Part shown: positions 10,742 through 20,804 of the stretch, in pieces | How the letters are laid out: each line of letters starts with the position of its first letter | Numbering within the stretch: the stretch's first letter is position 1 | Assembly (NCBI GenBank): GCA_947311845.1 | Contig: CAMZMU010000020.1 | Span: 35,687,398 to 35,751,397 of the forward strand | Length of the DNA: 64,000 bases | Source: Poa pratensis | Taxonomy: Eukaryota > Streptophyta > Magnoliopsida > Poales > Poaceae | Direction of reading: 5' to 3' | Translations under genes and position numbers: made by a program | The notes under the pieces: generated by a model | What the model was told of the DNA's origin: nothing | Databases searched by the model: none | The model's input: only the letters and a program-made list of their open reading frames with translations

Positions 10742-11251
10742 ATGTCTTCTTCCGGAGCTCCGAAGGGCAAACCTCTCAAGGGGAGCGTCAACCCATACAT
10801 GGCTGAGGTGAAGAGGCACCCACAGGAGTTGCGCAAGGTTGACGGTGTCATGGTGCAAGAAGATGTTCGAGGACCGAAGAAGGAGGGAGATGTCATGGCC
10901 AGGCTAGAAGAAGTGGAACATGAAGTTTTTAGGTACCAGAAGATGATAGAGCGTGGTGTAGAAGCCAATCACAAGATCATCTCCGAGCTCAGGGATAAAC
11001 ACCAAGAGGAGACCTCTAGGTTATGGGATGATATCTTCCTGCTCCATCAGTCCACCACAAAGTTGCAGGCCCAAATTTATGACCTGCAGAATCAAAATTT
11101 TGAGTATGAAACCAGGTTTCATCGCATGAGTCTGGGAGCCAGCGCCAGGACCCTTGAAACCAAGTCCTCCTTTGTTGATGGGAATCCTTTCTGGTGGAAG
11201 AATTATAATAATGGGCCTCAATCATCACCGCAATCACCAGACAGGGAGTAA
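10742..11251 (+). CDS. Extra gypsy ORF with coiled coil, unknown function
   Basis: A 169-codon protein starts at ATG 10742; the frame is open further upstream, but this is the first Met after the GC-rich leader and gives a Ser/Lys/Gly-rich N-terminus. Residues ~45-125 are charged and heptad-like (MARLEEVEHEVFRYQKMIE, then LQAQIYDLQNQNFEYE), consistent with a coiled coil. There is no signal peptide or membrane segment, so it is not an obvious envelope protein. Extra ORFs in this position occur in some plant gypsy lineages. The frame is intact, which suggests retained selection or youth. Function is not known to me. Confidence 0.6.
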   Translation: MSSSGAPKGKPLKGSVNPYMAEVKRHPQELRKVDGVMVQEDVRGPKKEGDVMARLEEVEHEVFRYQKMIERGVEANHKIISELRDKHQEETSRLWDDIFLLHQSTTKLQAQIYDLQNQNFEYETRFHRMSLGASARTLETKSSFVDGNPFWWKNYNNGPQSSPQSPDRE

Positions 11252-12951
11252 TTCACCATGGGTAACAACACACTCCCAGCTTGTTTCAAGCTTGGGGGGG
11301 GTGTTTTCAGTATCACCATCTTTATCTTTATCTTTATCTTTATATTTTTGCTTAGTACCATGAGTAGAGAAGTTATCATATGAGATAGTTTGCAATGTGG
11401 AGTATCACTCCTTAGTTGGTTATCGTTGTATCCGTTGGTGTGAGGTTTATTGTGATGGAATATTAATGAGAAGCTTTATCTTTACTTTCTGCACACTTTA
11501 TTTTAGCCAGCAAGTCCTTTGTCATTGCTGATCTTGTTACATTAGTATTGGCATCACTTTGGGTGCAGCAAGTAAATTTAGTTGGTTGTGGCAAACTTAG
11601 ACTGGTCAGTAGTATCAATACTTTTTACACTTAAGTAGAAAAGAGGGAACTGGTTGCAATAACATTATCCCTATTGTTTTCCTCTTTGTTGGCCAATGAG
11701 TTTATTATTCTTGAATTAAAGTGTTTTGTGCCCACAAAGTAGATAGCATGGTTGTTCTATTAGATCTATAAGTGTTTGTCTCTCTCAATTCTTGTGCTTG
11801 CTACTAAACCTTGCTAGCCTAAAACCTTGTACTGAGAGGAGATACTTCTCGTGCATCCAAAACCCTGAACCAAAGCACTCCATTCGTGTCCACCATAACT
11901 ACCTATCATGTAGTGTTCGCACTACTCCAAGTACATTTTCTCGTGTGCTACCTTTAACTATTCAAAACTATTATTATATCCCTTTTTGTGTCACTGTTCA
12001 CCAAGCTCATAAGGACGTGGTAGCAGATGTGTCATCTTCCATGCTAACTGATTTACAAGGATTGGCAGCTTCATCTGCTTCTCCACCTTTTATTTTGCAT
12101 TAAAAGAGCTGGTTAGTCCACCCTATAAATAAATAAATAAATAGACACTCCTCCACGGTGATTGTTGGTCGGCAACCGAGGATTCGGTCAAGCCATGGTT
12201 TGTGGAAAGAAATGGTTGGGAGGAGTGTCATCAATAAGTGCTTGTTACAAGTGCAGTTCTATAAACTCTCGGAACCGCTCTAAAAGTTAATTAGTATGGA
12301 AGATGACAAGGATTCTACCACTGATTTGTTGACCAATAGCATACACCTCTCAAAGCAATATTTTTACACTCTCTATGCCTTCGGGAACTAAAAAGCTCTA
12401 GCACACGTTTTAATCCCTGCTTCCCTCTGCGAAGGGCCTATCATTTATTTATTGTTGAGTCAGTAAACCTATTCCCTCTATCCCGAGCAAGCACTCGAAT
12501 TGTTATAGATACAATCATTTATAGTTCATAATATTTCCTATCATGTTTTGTCTACTTTGCTTGAGCACATGAAGTTTTATCTTTGAGAATATGACTTTGA
12601 CAGTTTTCTTTGGAATGTGAAAGGAACAGTGATGATTGAGCAACTCTATTTCTGCAATATAGCTCTAGTATAAAGACTCTTCTTGAAAGATAAGTTAGAA
12701 TGTTGATTGTTCTCTGACCAAGAACACAGTTTGCCACATCCAATTGGTTTGCTTAATGTACCTTTATTTGTGGTTGTTCCATTACTTGTTCCAAGTTAAG
12801 TAGAATGTGTAGAGACTGCTGTTTAAAATGACTTGTTTAGCTGAGTAAATACTGATGCTTCTTGTCCGTATTCTTTATTATCGACACTTCACTCCATAAA
12901 CATGTGGACTTGTTTACTGAGCTCAGTTTTCGCTTGGGGACAAGCGAGTCT
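11252..12951 (+). other. Gypsy 3' internal non-coding region
   Basis: 1.7 kb between the extra ORF and the polypurine tract. It holds a short tctttatctttatcttta microsatellite near 11320-11345 and aaataaataaataaat near 12125. The 103-codon frame at 11792-12103 has no recognisable motif. Long non-coding 3' regions are common in Athila-type elements. Confidence 0.6.
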
Positions 12952-12966
12952 AAGCTTGGGGGGAGT
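12952..12966 (+). promoter_or_regulatory. Polypurine tract
   Basis: aagcttggggggag abuts the 3' LTR start and would prime plus-strand synthesis. A nearly identical copy precedes the 5' LTR at 4083-4095. Confidence 0.75.
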
Positions 12967-14085
12967 TGATACGTCCATTTTGCATCACTATTTTATATCA
13001 TAATTTGTCATTATCTATCCTTATATTTCATATTAATACATGATACTTATGTTATTTTGCCTTATTTTGCATGTTTGATGATTATTGGGAATTATCCTTC
13101 CGGAGTCAGGTTTCTGCTGGAAAAAGCGTCGTCAAGTCAACATATCAGCGGAACTCCAAAAATCACGAAACCAATTCTGGGGGTCTTATAATGTCAGATG
13201 CCGGAGGCAGCCAAAAGGAGGCAGCCAGGTGGGCCCCACGCCACACCTGGGCGCGGCTGGCCTGTGGGCCGCGCCCAGCTATGGCGTGGCCACCTGGGTC
13301 CACCCCCCAGGTTGCCTCTTCGCGTATATCTGCCTCCCGAAAACCTAAGCACGGGGGGTACGTCCACGAAATATTCCGCCGCCTCCACGGGACGGAAACC
13401 ACGAAATAATGCTGCGTTAATATTTAATGGTTTGATATTTAAGTTGTGGTGTCATTCTTCTAGTGGTGTCATGTGAACGTCGACTACATGACACTTCACC
13501 TTTATGGGCCTAGGGGAATGCATCGTGTACCTAGCTTGCTAGTTGAGGGGTTGCCGGAGTGACAGAAACCTGAACCCCCGTTAGTAAGATAGTGCACGAG
13601 GGAGCGTAGGGTCTCAGAGTTTAAAGCTGTGGTTAGATTTATCTTAATTACTTTTCTGCATTCGCGGATGCTTGCAGGGGGTATAATCACAAGTGCGTAT
13701 TAGTCCTAGGAAGGGCGGTGCGTTAGCATAGATTCACCCACACAACACTTATCAAAACAATAAAGATTAACCAGTTGCACGAAGCGAAAGCACTTGACGA
13801 AATTCCCATGTGTCCTCAGGAACATTTGTCTCTTATAAGTAACACACTCGGCTTGTCCTTTGCACTCAAAAGGATTGGGCCACTCGCTGCATTTGTTGCC
13901 GCGCTCGTTTATTTACTTGCACTGTTTTTACCTGTTGTTTCGAATACTACTGAAAACCTGTCTGCTAGCTTTTACAGTGAATTCTTGATCAAAACTACTT
14001 GCCAGCACCTTCTGCTCCTCGTTGGGTTCGACACTCTTATTTATCGAAAGTACTGCGATACACCCCCTATACTTGTGGGTCATCA
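12967..14085 (+). repeat. Gypsy 3' LTR with 385-bp deletion
   Basis: Begins tgatacgtcc and ends gggtcatca; 1119 bp. Relative to the 5' LTR it lacks 4541-4925 and one copy of a 9-bp repeat. Few other changes are seen (for example ataaag against atgaag after aaaaca). The deletion joins accac to gaaataatg. Confidence 0.9.
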
Positions 14086-14121
14086 ACCACCTCCGCCGCC
14101 GGCGCCGCAACAACTCCGTCC

Positions 14122-14405
14122 ATGGGTCTTGCGCGCAGCCTCTTCATGGTGCCCCAGGCGAATTCCGTCTTAGGCGTTCCTCAGCCGCCCGCGGCGCAGC
14201 CGCGCAAAGTCGTCTCCAAGCGGCCGGCGGCGACGGCGAAGGGGAAGAAGGTGGACGCCGCTGCGAAGCGCGTGAGGAAGCCTCCGGCAGCGCCGCAAGC
14301 CGCGCCTGTGCCGCCCCCGCATCCGCCACCCGAAGCGCCGAAATCCTCACATTTTGTTGCGCCGGAGGCCGATGCGCACATGGTGTTTGATCAAATGCAC
14401 ATAAG
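14122..14405 (+). pseudogene. First exon of a Harbinger-type accessory ORF (fragment)
   Basis: ATG at 14122 opens a frame rich in Ala, Pro and Lys (MGLARSLFMVPQ, then KRPAATAKGKK, then VPPPHPPPE) that ends at a plausible donor ataag|gtataa. Before the gypsy insertion, its GC-rich leader would have continued straight from 3824. Its place inside Harbinger-type ends suggests the first exon of a transposon ORF, perhaps the Myb-like one, but no DNA-binding domain is present in the exon. Downstream exons are absent. It could instead be a captured host exon. Confidence 0.35.
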
Positions 14406-14653
14406 GTATAATTTGTTTTTTCTTTTTTGTTGTTCTTTATTAACATATGTGTATAGGTGTATTAGTGTATAGCTTGATTAACAAATGAAGAGGAAAATGA
14501 TGGGGCATGATTGTTGATGTTTCATTTGTTTGTGTGAACTTTGTTGTCATGAACTTACTTGTGCTTTGGTGAATTTGAACTATGCTATGTTGCTCAAGTC
14601 ATGATTTTGTATTTATTTTATGTTTGAAATCATCATTTGTTTCATATTGGTTG
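14406..14653 (+). other. Intron remnant between exon fragment and MULE
   Basis: T-rich sequence typical of a grass intron, following the donor at 14406. The MULE target duplication starts at 14654. Confidence 0.4.
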
Positions 14654-14662
14654 CATATTTGC

Positions 14663-15000
14663 AGCAAAATCGACAATTCTGACCCTCACGGCAAAGTTCA
14701 GCACAAAATGAACCCTTTTCGAAAGTTTAGCCGGATCTAACCTTTTTTCGTACCGCTCAACATCTCGGCGGTAGGGTACACTTGGTACCGCCTATGACCC
14801 TGGCGTTAGCCGTCCTGATCCACGGTCCGCCCGTTCCCGTTGACTGCGTTGACGTGGCGGTACCGCCGATGTCAGAAACGGTAGACTTTGAGGGATACCG
14901 CCGCGTCCTTTGGCGGTACCATGGAACATGGTACCGCCGTGTCAACCGGCGGTACGAGCTCAGTAGTTAAGTGGATGCAGCCGCGCCCCCAGCCTCTCAT
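14663..15000 (+). repeat. MULE left terminal inverted repeat
   Basis: About 335 bp, matched in inverted form at 18150-18485. It is studded with ggcggtac / gtaccgcc words, several in palindromic pairs, which may be transposase-binding sites. Confidence 0.85.
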
Positions 15001-15449
15001 TCATCCGCACTCAAATCTCCACCCGAGCTGCTGCCCTCTTCCCCTCTCTCCTCCACACTCAAATCTCTCTCAAATCCCTCCAAATCGGAGGGCATAGCTC
15101 GTGGAATCGGGCCATCTCCATCCTCTGAGGTAGTCCCTCTCAGATCTCTCGCTTTTTGTTGGTTGGATTTGTGTTACTTTGTGGCATTGTTTAGTTTGAG
15201 GCAAACCCTAGATTTGTTGATTTGTCCAAAATCTATTATTTGAATTGGTGCATTGCGGGTTATATGTTGTTTGTGACGTGTAGGAATCATTGTGGTTAGA
15301 TAGATTCATGTGTTTTTCTTACCTACAATTATGGTTGAGTCTTGGGTTGGAGGTAGTGGTTAGCACACATGTATAATTTAGATTATTGTGTTGTGTTTGC
15401 TATTACACATCAATGTGATACATTTGTGTGTCTTGTCATTTAATTATAG
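15001..15449 (+). other. MULE transposase leader
   Basis: A GC-rich 5' UTR-like stretch changes to a T-rich intron-like stretch that ends in ttaattatag just before the ATG at 15450. The sequence fits a promoter, a leader and a 5' UTR intron. Confidence 0.45.
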
Positions 15450-17262
15450 ATGGCAAGAATCGTGAATGTCCATCATGTTGACAAAGAAGCATTTTTTAGT
15501 AACAATGAAGAAGAGATTGTTGACAATGGAGAAAAAGTTATGGTATTTGCCAATAGTCCAACATATGCCGAGGTTGTTGCAAGAGTACGGGAAGTTTTCG
15601 AATGGATGGATCATAGGGAGAAGGTTGAACTAGATGGAAGGTATTTTGTTGGATCGAGACACCGTCCGCGAAAGAAAAAAAATACCTTTGACATGCGAGT
15701 TAGATTGGGGGGCATACAAAGAGGTTGTGGCGGCTTCCAAAGACAAGTCGCTCGAGTTATTTGCTACCAAGGTTGGCGGTGATCGGTTGCATTTTGACTT
15801 GAACCGGTGTGCCTCCCCCACACATGATGCAATGACCCCCACTCGAAATGTGTCACTTGATGATGCGGTCGAGTTGAATAATATGAGCCAACCTCCTTTG
15901 AGCCAACAAATTGACTTGGAGATGAATGATGGCGACCAAGTCGATGAACAAGAAAAATATGTCAATGCTGATCATGGTTATGGCTTTGGCATTGACGATG
16001 AAGATAGGAAGGAAGGAGACATGGAGGGTGATGTGTCCGAGCGGGAGGACGAGTATCATGACATTTATATTGGAGATGTAGAGGCACAAGTCGAGGAGGA
16101 TGGCATTGACCGTGACACCTTCTATCGCCGTTGCTATGCCTCCAACTCGGAGGACGAGGGCCCAGAAGAAGTGGACGAAGATGGGTTCACGGCGAGAGAA
16201 GCCCAAGCCTTTTTAAAAGTTGTAGGCCGGGATCATCGAATTCCATTATTTCGTGAACTCACGCTTGCCAATAAGGCTATGGTGGATGGTGGCAAGTATA
16301 AAGATCTAGAAACAACACCAAGCACAACTCAAGACGACGATGACAATAATTCTCGCATAAAGAAAGGTTTGAAGTTTCCGGACTTGGTAGAATTGCAAAT
16401 GTGGCTTAGGGAATACGCGGTGAAGCACCATAGGCCATTCATAGTGAAGCACTCGGACGAGAAGCATCGTTACACCGTGATTTGTGACAAAAAAGGATGC
16501 CCATGGGTAGTCCGTGCAAGACCAAACCGCCACGGGCAATGGAAGATAACAAGTTGTGAAGCCCATCATATGTGCAAGAAACGGGGTCGGAATCCATCCA
16601 CAAAGCACCGTCAGCTCACCTCTGATTTCATTGCATACAAATTCATCAATAGTATAAAGAATGAACCAACCATTAAACCGAAGTTTTTGATGGGTCTTGT
16701 AAAGGAATTCTTTGGATACAACACCGAGTATGGGAAGGCATGGAAGGCCAAGCATGCCGCATTTAAGATGTTGTATGGTGGATGGAAAGAAGCGTACAAC
16801 CGCCTCCCGAGGTTGTTTGGAGGGATGTCCTATAGAAACCCGGGCATGTTTTATGCGGTTGAACATGTTGATGGAGTGTTCCGCCGTGCCTTTTGGAGCT
16901 TCGACCAATGCATTCGGGCATTTCACCATTGTAGACCAGTTGTATCAATAGATGGTACATTTTTAACCGGCAAGTACAAGGGTCGATGTTGACTGCAATC
17001 GCGCACGACTCCGGTGACCGGGTGTTACGTGTGGCCTTTGCTTTGGTGTCTGGAGAGAACAATGACAACCGGGAATGGTTCATGAAGCATGTGAGGACTA
17101 AGGTGTTTTCTCCTAGTAGAGAGGTATGCATCATATCGGATCGACACCAAGGTATACTCAATGCCATGGAGATTGAAATTCCGGGGTATGCACGGCTCCA
17201 CCACCGATGGTGCATGAGGCATTTCGTCGCAAATTTTTATAGGGCTTGCAAGAAACTGTGGG
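15450..17262 (+). pseudogene. MULE transposase, frameshifted and 3'-truncated
   Basis: The protein would cut and join the element ends. Segment one (15450 to ~15675) breaks in an A-run (gaaagaaaaaaaatacc). Segment two (to ~16980) has an acidic linker, then a MuDR-type zinc/DNA-binding region (CDKKGCPWVVRARP, about 16480-16530), then the transposase core opening with VVSIDGTFLTGKYKG. A second frameshift follows at ~16980. Segment three carries the next Asp motif (CIISDRHQGI) and HHRWCMRHF, then stops matching after FYRACKK near 17258. From there the sequence is the antisense of the mobile-domain gene, so the catalytic C-terminus and zinc knuckle are lost. Confidence 0.88.
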
Positions 17263-17619
17263 TCTCGGGTCTCCAACGATCAATAAGGGCGGTAATGGCC
17301 GTGTGGTTGAACGCCGGCGGCTTACGCTTGAACTGAAGGAGAAATGGGAGAAGACCAGCCGCCTCAAAGTATGGCTCGTACCGAACATCGTAGGGCATGT
17401 CCTCCGCACTATGGCCCCTCATGCGCATAGGACTGATAGGCTGCGAAAGATAAAAACATGATGTGCTCACTATCTTTGTAATTGCAACAACAAAAAATGG
17501 AGAACATTATTTACCTTCTCAGCTAAGTCCACATCTCCCCTCTTGATAAGCCGGGCACGATGTTCCTTGTCGTACACCAAATCAAGCCCAGGGTAATAAC
17601 GCTCCGGCGGGTACTCCAT
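17263..17619 (-). pseudogene. Plant mobile domain (MAIN-like/PMD) gene fragment carried by the MULE
   Basis: On the minus strand an ATG at 17619 opens MEYPPERYYPGLDLVYD, ending at a good donor (gaag|gtaaat, exon 17515-17619). An acceptor follows (tttcgcag|) and a second exon starts at 17440 with MRMRGHSAEDMPYD, YFEAAGLLPFLLQF and ITALIDRWRPETHSF. This is the N-terminal pattern of plant mobile domain proteins, which occur both as host genes and inside MULE and gypsy elements. The rest of the domain is deleted where it meets the transposase. No function remains likely. Confidence 0.75.
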
Positions 17620-18149
17620 CCTAATGCAAAACAATCTCGTAAATGACCATAACATTGTGTAAACACAAAGAATTGCTCGTGAAACTATATCAACTAAGGC
17701 ATCCTCTAGAGAAAATCATCTAAATTCGGCTTCATTTCATCTAGAGCAAACCATCTTGAGCATTAGGCATCATCTAGAGCAAATCATCTAGAGCATCTAG
17801 GGTTTGAACAAATATAGCATCTAGATTCGGCCAATCCATAGAATTTAGACCTAATCATCTACATTCGGCTAAGTTTACACCATCTAAACCAAACATACAT
17901 CTAGGTTTGAACAAATCATCTAGATTCTCCTAGATGTTCATCTAGGTTTCAACAAATCATCTAGATTCGGGCACATTTATGGACGAAATTGAGAGAGCTA
18001 AGGGAGGCTTACCTGACGGGAGAGAGGGCTCGCGCCGAGCCGCCACCGTCGGTTCACGCCGCCACTGCCGCCGCCGAATGGAGAAGGGAGAGGGGAGAAG
18101 CTCGCGCCGTCGCCGCCGTCTGTTCTTGAGGGGAGAAGAGAACGAAGGG
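17620..18149 (-). other. Upstream region of the PMD fragment
   Basis: Contains many diverged copies of a catctag(a/g)ttcg word between 17690 and 17975, then GC-rich leader-like sequence. No ORF is recognised. Confidence 0.45.
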
Positions 18150-18485
18150 AAGATGCGGGCTGGGGCCGAAGCGCCACTTAACTACCGAGCGCGTACCGCC
18201 AATGATCCACGCGGTACCGTCTTTATCTGTACCGCCTGTTATCACGGCGGTATTAAACGAAGCCTACCGTCCCGGCCATTGGCGGTATCGCCACGTCAGC
18301 TTGGTCAACCCTCCCTTGTCGACCGTGGACCAGGACGGCTACCGCCAGGGTCATAGGCGGTACCCAGTGTACCCTACCGCCGAGATGTTGAGCGGTACGA
18401 AAAAAGGTTAGATCCGGCTAAACTTTCGAAAATGGTTCATTTTGTGCTGAACTTTGCCGTGAGGGTCAGAATTGTCGATTTTGCC
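18150..18485 (-). repeat. MULE right terminal inverted repeat
   Basis: Inverted counterpart of 14663-15000, with the same gtaccgcc words; the outermost bases differ only at the first position. Confidence 0.85.
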
Positions 18486-18665
18486 CATATTTGCCTAGCG
18501 CCGGCTGCTCGCGCGCTGCATTCTACCGCGTCTGGTGAAGCGCGATAACGGCGTGCTAAATTATAGCGCGTTTGCTAAAACAAAACAAACGTCCAGCGCG
18601 CTAAAACGTTATTTTGACACTGCAAAAAAAAAATTAGCGCGCTTGGACGTCTGTTAGAGATGCTT

Positions 18666-19178
18666 TCCTTTGGTGTCCTGTGGTATGTACTGTCTTTCTG
18701 CTGGAAAGTTTAATAATGCAGTTCTAGGTCCTTTGGAACCTTTCCTGTCAAAATAAATAAATAAAACTACTTAGCAAGGTGCGCCAGATCCATGCATGTG
18801 AGCACGGCGATGCAATGGAGACACGAGTCGGCATCGCCCTGCTTTCCGTGTCCGCGTGTCCTCGCACGCGTCCGCCTCACCCGTCCGGACCTGCCACGGA
18901 TGCGGACTCTCAAAGAGATGGGACCCACAGCCTCGTGGGTGGGCTCCAAGGTCCAAACGCGTCGCTTTCCTGATGGTTCTGCTTTGCCCCTGGCCATTTT
19001 TCTCCATAGATTTCTTGCGAGGTGTAGCGCGTCGCCGTCTAGGTAGGGTCGTCTCCCTAGTTGCAGATATTTTTATTCAGAGTTTAGCTTCTCCGAAGGC
19101 TTTGTTTATTGCTAATTACGTGGCCAATACTAGTGGAGCTTTGGTTTACTGACCGAACCATATATATTGACGGAGCTA
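18666..19178. other. No gene seen
   Basis: Mixed-composition sequence; the short overlapping frames on both strands at 18770-19150 have no recognisable motif. Confidence 0.5.
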
Positions 19179-19186
19179 CTCTGCTG

Positions 19187-19379
19187 CTCCCTCCATTCCT
19201 AAATATAAGATGTTTTAGATGTTACACATGTCTAAATCTAAGATACTTTAGATGTTACACATGTTGTCTAAATACATACACAAATGAGTGAACATACATA
19301 TGTAATGTGTCTAGATACATTTATATACATGTGTATGTGGACAAAGTCTAAAACATCTTATATTTGGAAACGGAGGGAG
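19187..19379. mobile_element. Stowaway MITE
   Basis: The ends ctccctccattcctaaatataag and cttatatttggaaacggagggag are inverted repeats. TA follows the right end; on the left the nearest TA is at 19177-19178, with about eight extra bases between. Internal tagatgttacacatg is duplicated. Confidence 0.8.
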
Positions 19380-19458
19380 TAATACGGTACACACGAAATA
19401 TACTCGTAATCTTTCGTTGCGCGGGGAAATATTGTGACAATCAACCAACGTTATTAGC

Positions 19459-19780
19459 GCAAACGGAGCTTGGCTCTGATGGTTGGGTTCCCTGTGGTGG
19501 AACCAGCCCACCCAGGTTCAAGTCCTAGACTTGGCATGGGCGTTTGCATTTACCTGGATTTATTCCAGGATTATCCGGCGCTATTCTTTCAGTGGTAGGT
19601 GACGTGCCCGTCAACAGCGAGGCGCCTGTGGTGACTTCGTCAACCTCAAGATCTGCCGGCTCAGTCCTTCAGAGGTGCTCATAGGGGTAGGGTGTGCGTG
19701 CGTGCGTTCATAGGGTGAGTGTATGTGCGTATTTGTGAGCGTCTGTGTTGTACTGTGTTCTCAAAAAAAAAAAAAAAAAA
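19459..19780 (+). mobile_element. tRNA-derived SINE, Au-like
   Basis: An internal pol III promoter is visible: A-box tggctctgatgg and B-box ggttcaagtcc. The body ends in gtgtgcgtgcgtgcgttcat...gtactgtgttct and an A18 tail. A 16-bp duplication, aaccaacgttattagc, flanks it at 19443-19458 and 19779-19794. The sequence resembles the Au SINE described from Aegilops. The intact duplication shows target-primed retrotransposition. Confidence 0.85.
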
Positions 19781-19794
19781 CCAACGTTATTAGC

Positions 19795-20027
19795 CTGAAA
19801 TGTGAGGCATATAAATTCTGATCTAAGTTTAATTTGTAAGCTTGACCAAATTTACATAGAAAGATAACTACGTCCACAATATGAAACATGTACGCTATGA
19901 AAACATATTTAATGATGGTATGTACCAGTAACGATGTAGACGGTGATGAGCACAAATACCATGACCATCCTAGGCAGATCCACCCATTGACTGCAGAGCT
20001 ACAATGTGAGCTGTTCATTCGGATGTA
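19795..20027. other. No gene seen
   Basis: AT-rich sequence between a SINE and a MITE. Confidence 0.4.
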
Positions 20028-20187
20028 CTCCCTCCGTTTCTAAATATAAAATGTTTTACCTTTTGTCCACATTCACATGTATCTAGATGTATGTGGACAT
20101 ATTTTAATGTGTATGTACACTCATTTTGGTTTGCACCTAACCAACATGTGAACTAGATAGAACATCTTACATTGTGAAACGGGGGAG
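20028..20187. mobile_element. Stowaway MITE
   Basis: Starts ctccctccgtttctaaatata and ends acattgtgaaacgggggag; TA flanks both sides (20026-20027, 20188-20189). 160 bp. Confidence 0.82.
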
Positions 20188-20804
20188 TATAGAAATATCT
20201 CCCCGCAAGAAAGAGGTAGGCAAATATCAGGGCTAGATCTACCCATGGGAGCCCTGGGAGGTTTGGAATGTTTTCTTGCTCCTGCTCGTAGTGATAATTC
20301 GACACAATTATCCATCCAAAATTATGGTGCATCCAACCGACAAAAACCCAAGGAAAAAAGAAAAGGAGATATTTCTTTTTGAGGGAAAGAAAATTAGAGA
20401 TGAAGTTGACGTGATGTACTGACCGTGGCCGGGCTAGGTGAAACGGGCCACCTGTTTTCTAAAGTCCATGGTTTGAAGCAAATCATTCATCGCTCTCCGG
20501 GACGTAGCTTTCTCTATCGTTTTCCTCTTCCCCACTAATTCGTTGCTTACTGTACTTGATATGCTACCACATCAGGTCCATACATACACCTAGTCAAAAT
20601 AGATGACGTACTGTATTATTTTATTCAATTCGATAGGTGAGTTCATACTACAGTTCAATAAGATAATGTTTTTTTAATAAACATCTAGATACTAAACAAA
20701 AAGGCTGCAATACTTAGCCGCTGCAATGAACACTAGAAATATGGAAAATTCGTGATTTTCTTGCCTATGTTATTTAGTTAATTGTTTTTTAGAGAAAAAA
20801 AATG
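20188..20804. other. No gene seen
   Basis: Non-coding sequence without clear repeats. Confidence 0.45.

Larger units (their letters stand above)
4096..14085 (+). mobile_element. Ty3/gypsy LTR retrotransposon (Athila/Tat-like)
   Basis: The element has a 5' LTR (4096-5608), an Asp-tRNA-type primer site, gag plus protease, a pol frame with RT, RNase H and integrase, an extra coiled-coil ORF, a polypurine tract and a 3' LTR (12967-14085). Domain order RT-RNaseH-INT places it in Ty3/gypsy. No chromodomain follows the integrase, and the primer site and extra ORF suggest an Athila/Tat-type lineage. LTRs differ by few substitutions, so insertion or recombination was recent. No target duplication can be read because the left border is rearranged. 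It sits in the leader of a Harbinger-type element. Confidence 0.9.
14663..18485 (+). mobile_element. Mutator-like element (MULE) with 9-bp target duplication
   Basis: The ends gcaaaatcgacaattctgac and its reverse complement lie at 14664 and 18484, and the inverted repeats extend about 330 bp. The 9-bp duplication catatttgc flanks the element exactly (14654-14662 and 18486-18494), as Mutator transposition produces. Inside are a plus-strand transposase and a minus-strand plant mobile domain gene, both broken and converging near 17260. It is 3.8 kb long and no longer able to move itself. It lies within the intron remnant of the Harbinger-type element. Confidence 0.92.
3582..18665. mobile_element. 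PIF/Harbinger-type element, expanded by nested insertions
   Basis: The left end gagcatctccaacag (3582-3596, preceded by tta) and right end ctgttagagatgctt (18651-18665) are near-perfect inverted repeats of the common PIF/Harbinger (Tourist) type. Both sub-terminal regions are rich in agcgcgct words. Removing the gypsy element and the MULE leaves roughly 1.2 kb: a GC-rich leader, one exon (14122-14405) and part of an intron. It is therefore probably an internally deleted derivative of an autonomous element. A matching TTA duplication is not visible on the right, which lowers certainty. Confidence 0.5.

Noticed and set aside
10742..11251. Envelope gene of the gypsy element
   Set aside because: No signal peptide or transmembrane segment; the protein is hydrophilic and coiled-coil-like.
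14122..14405. Plant mobile domain or Myb gene
   Set aside because: The exon is Ala/Pro/Lys-rich and shows no such domain; only the position suggests a transposon ORF.
19459..19780. tRNA gene
   Set aside because: A- and B-box words are present, but no cloverleaf can be drawn; the A-tail and target duplication identify a SINE.
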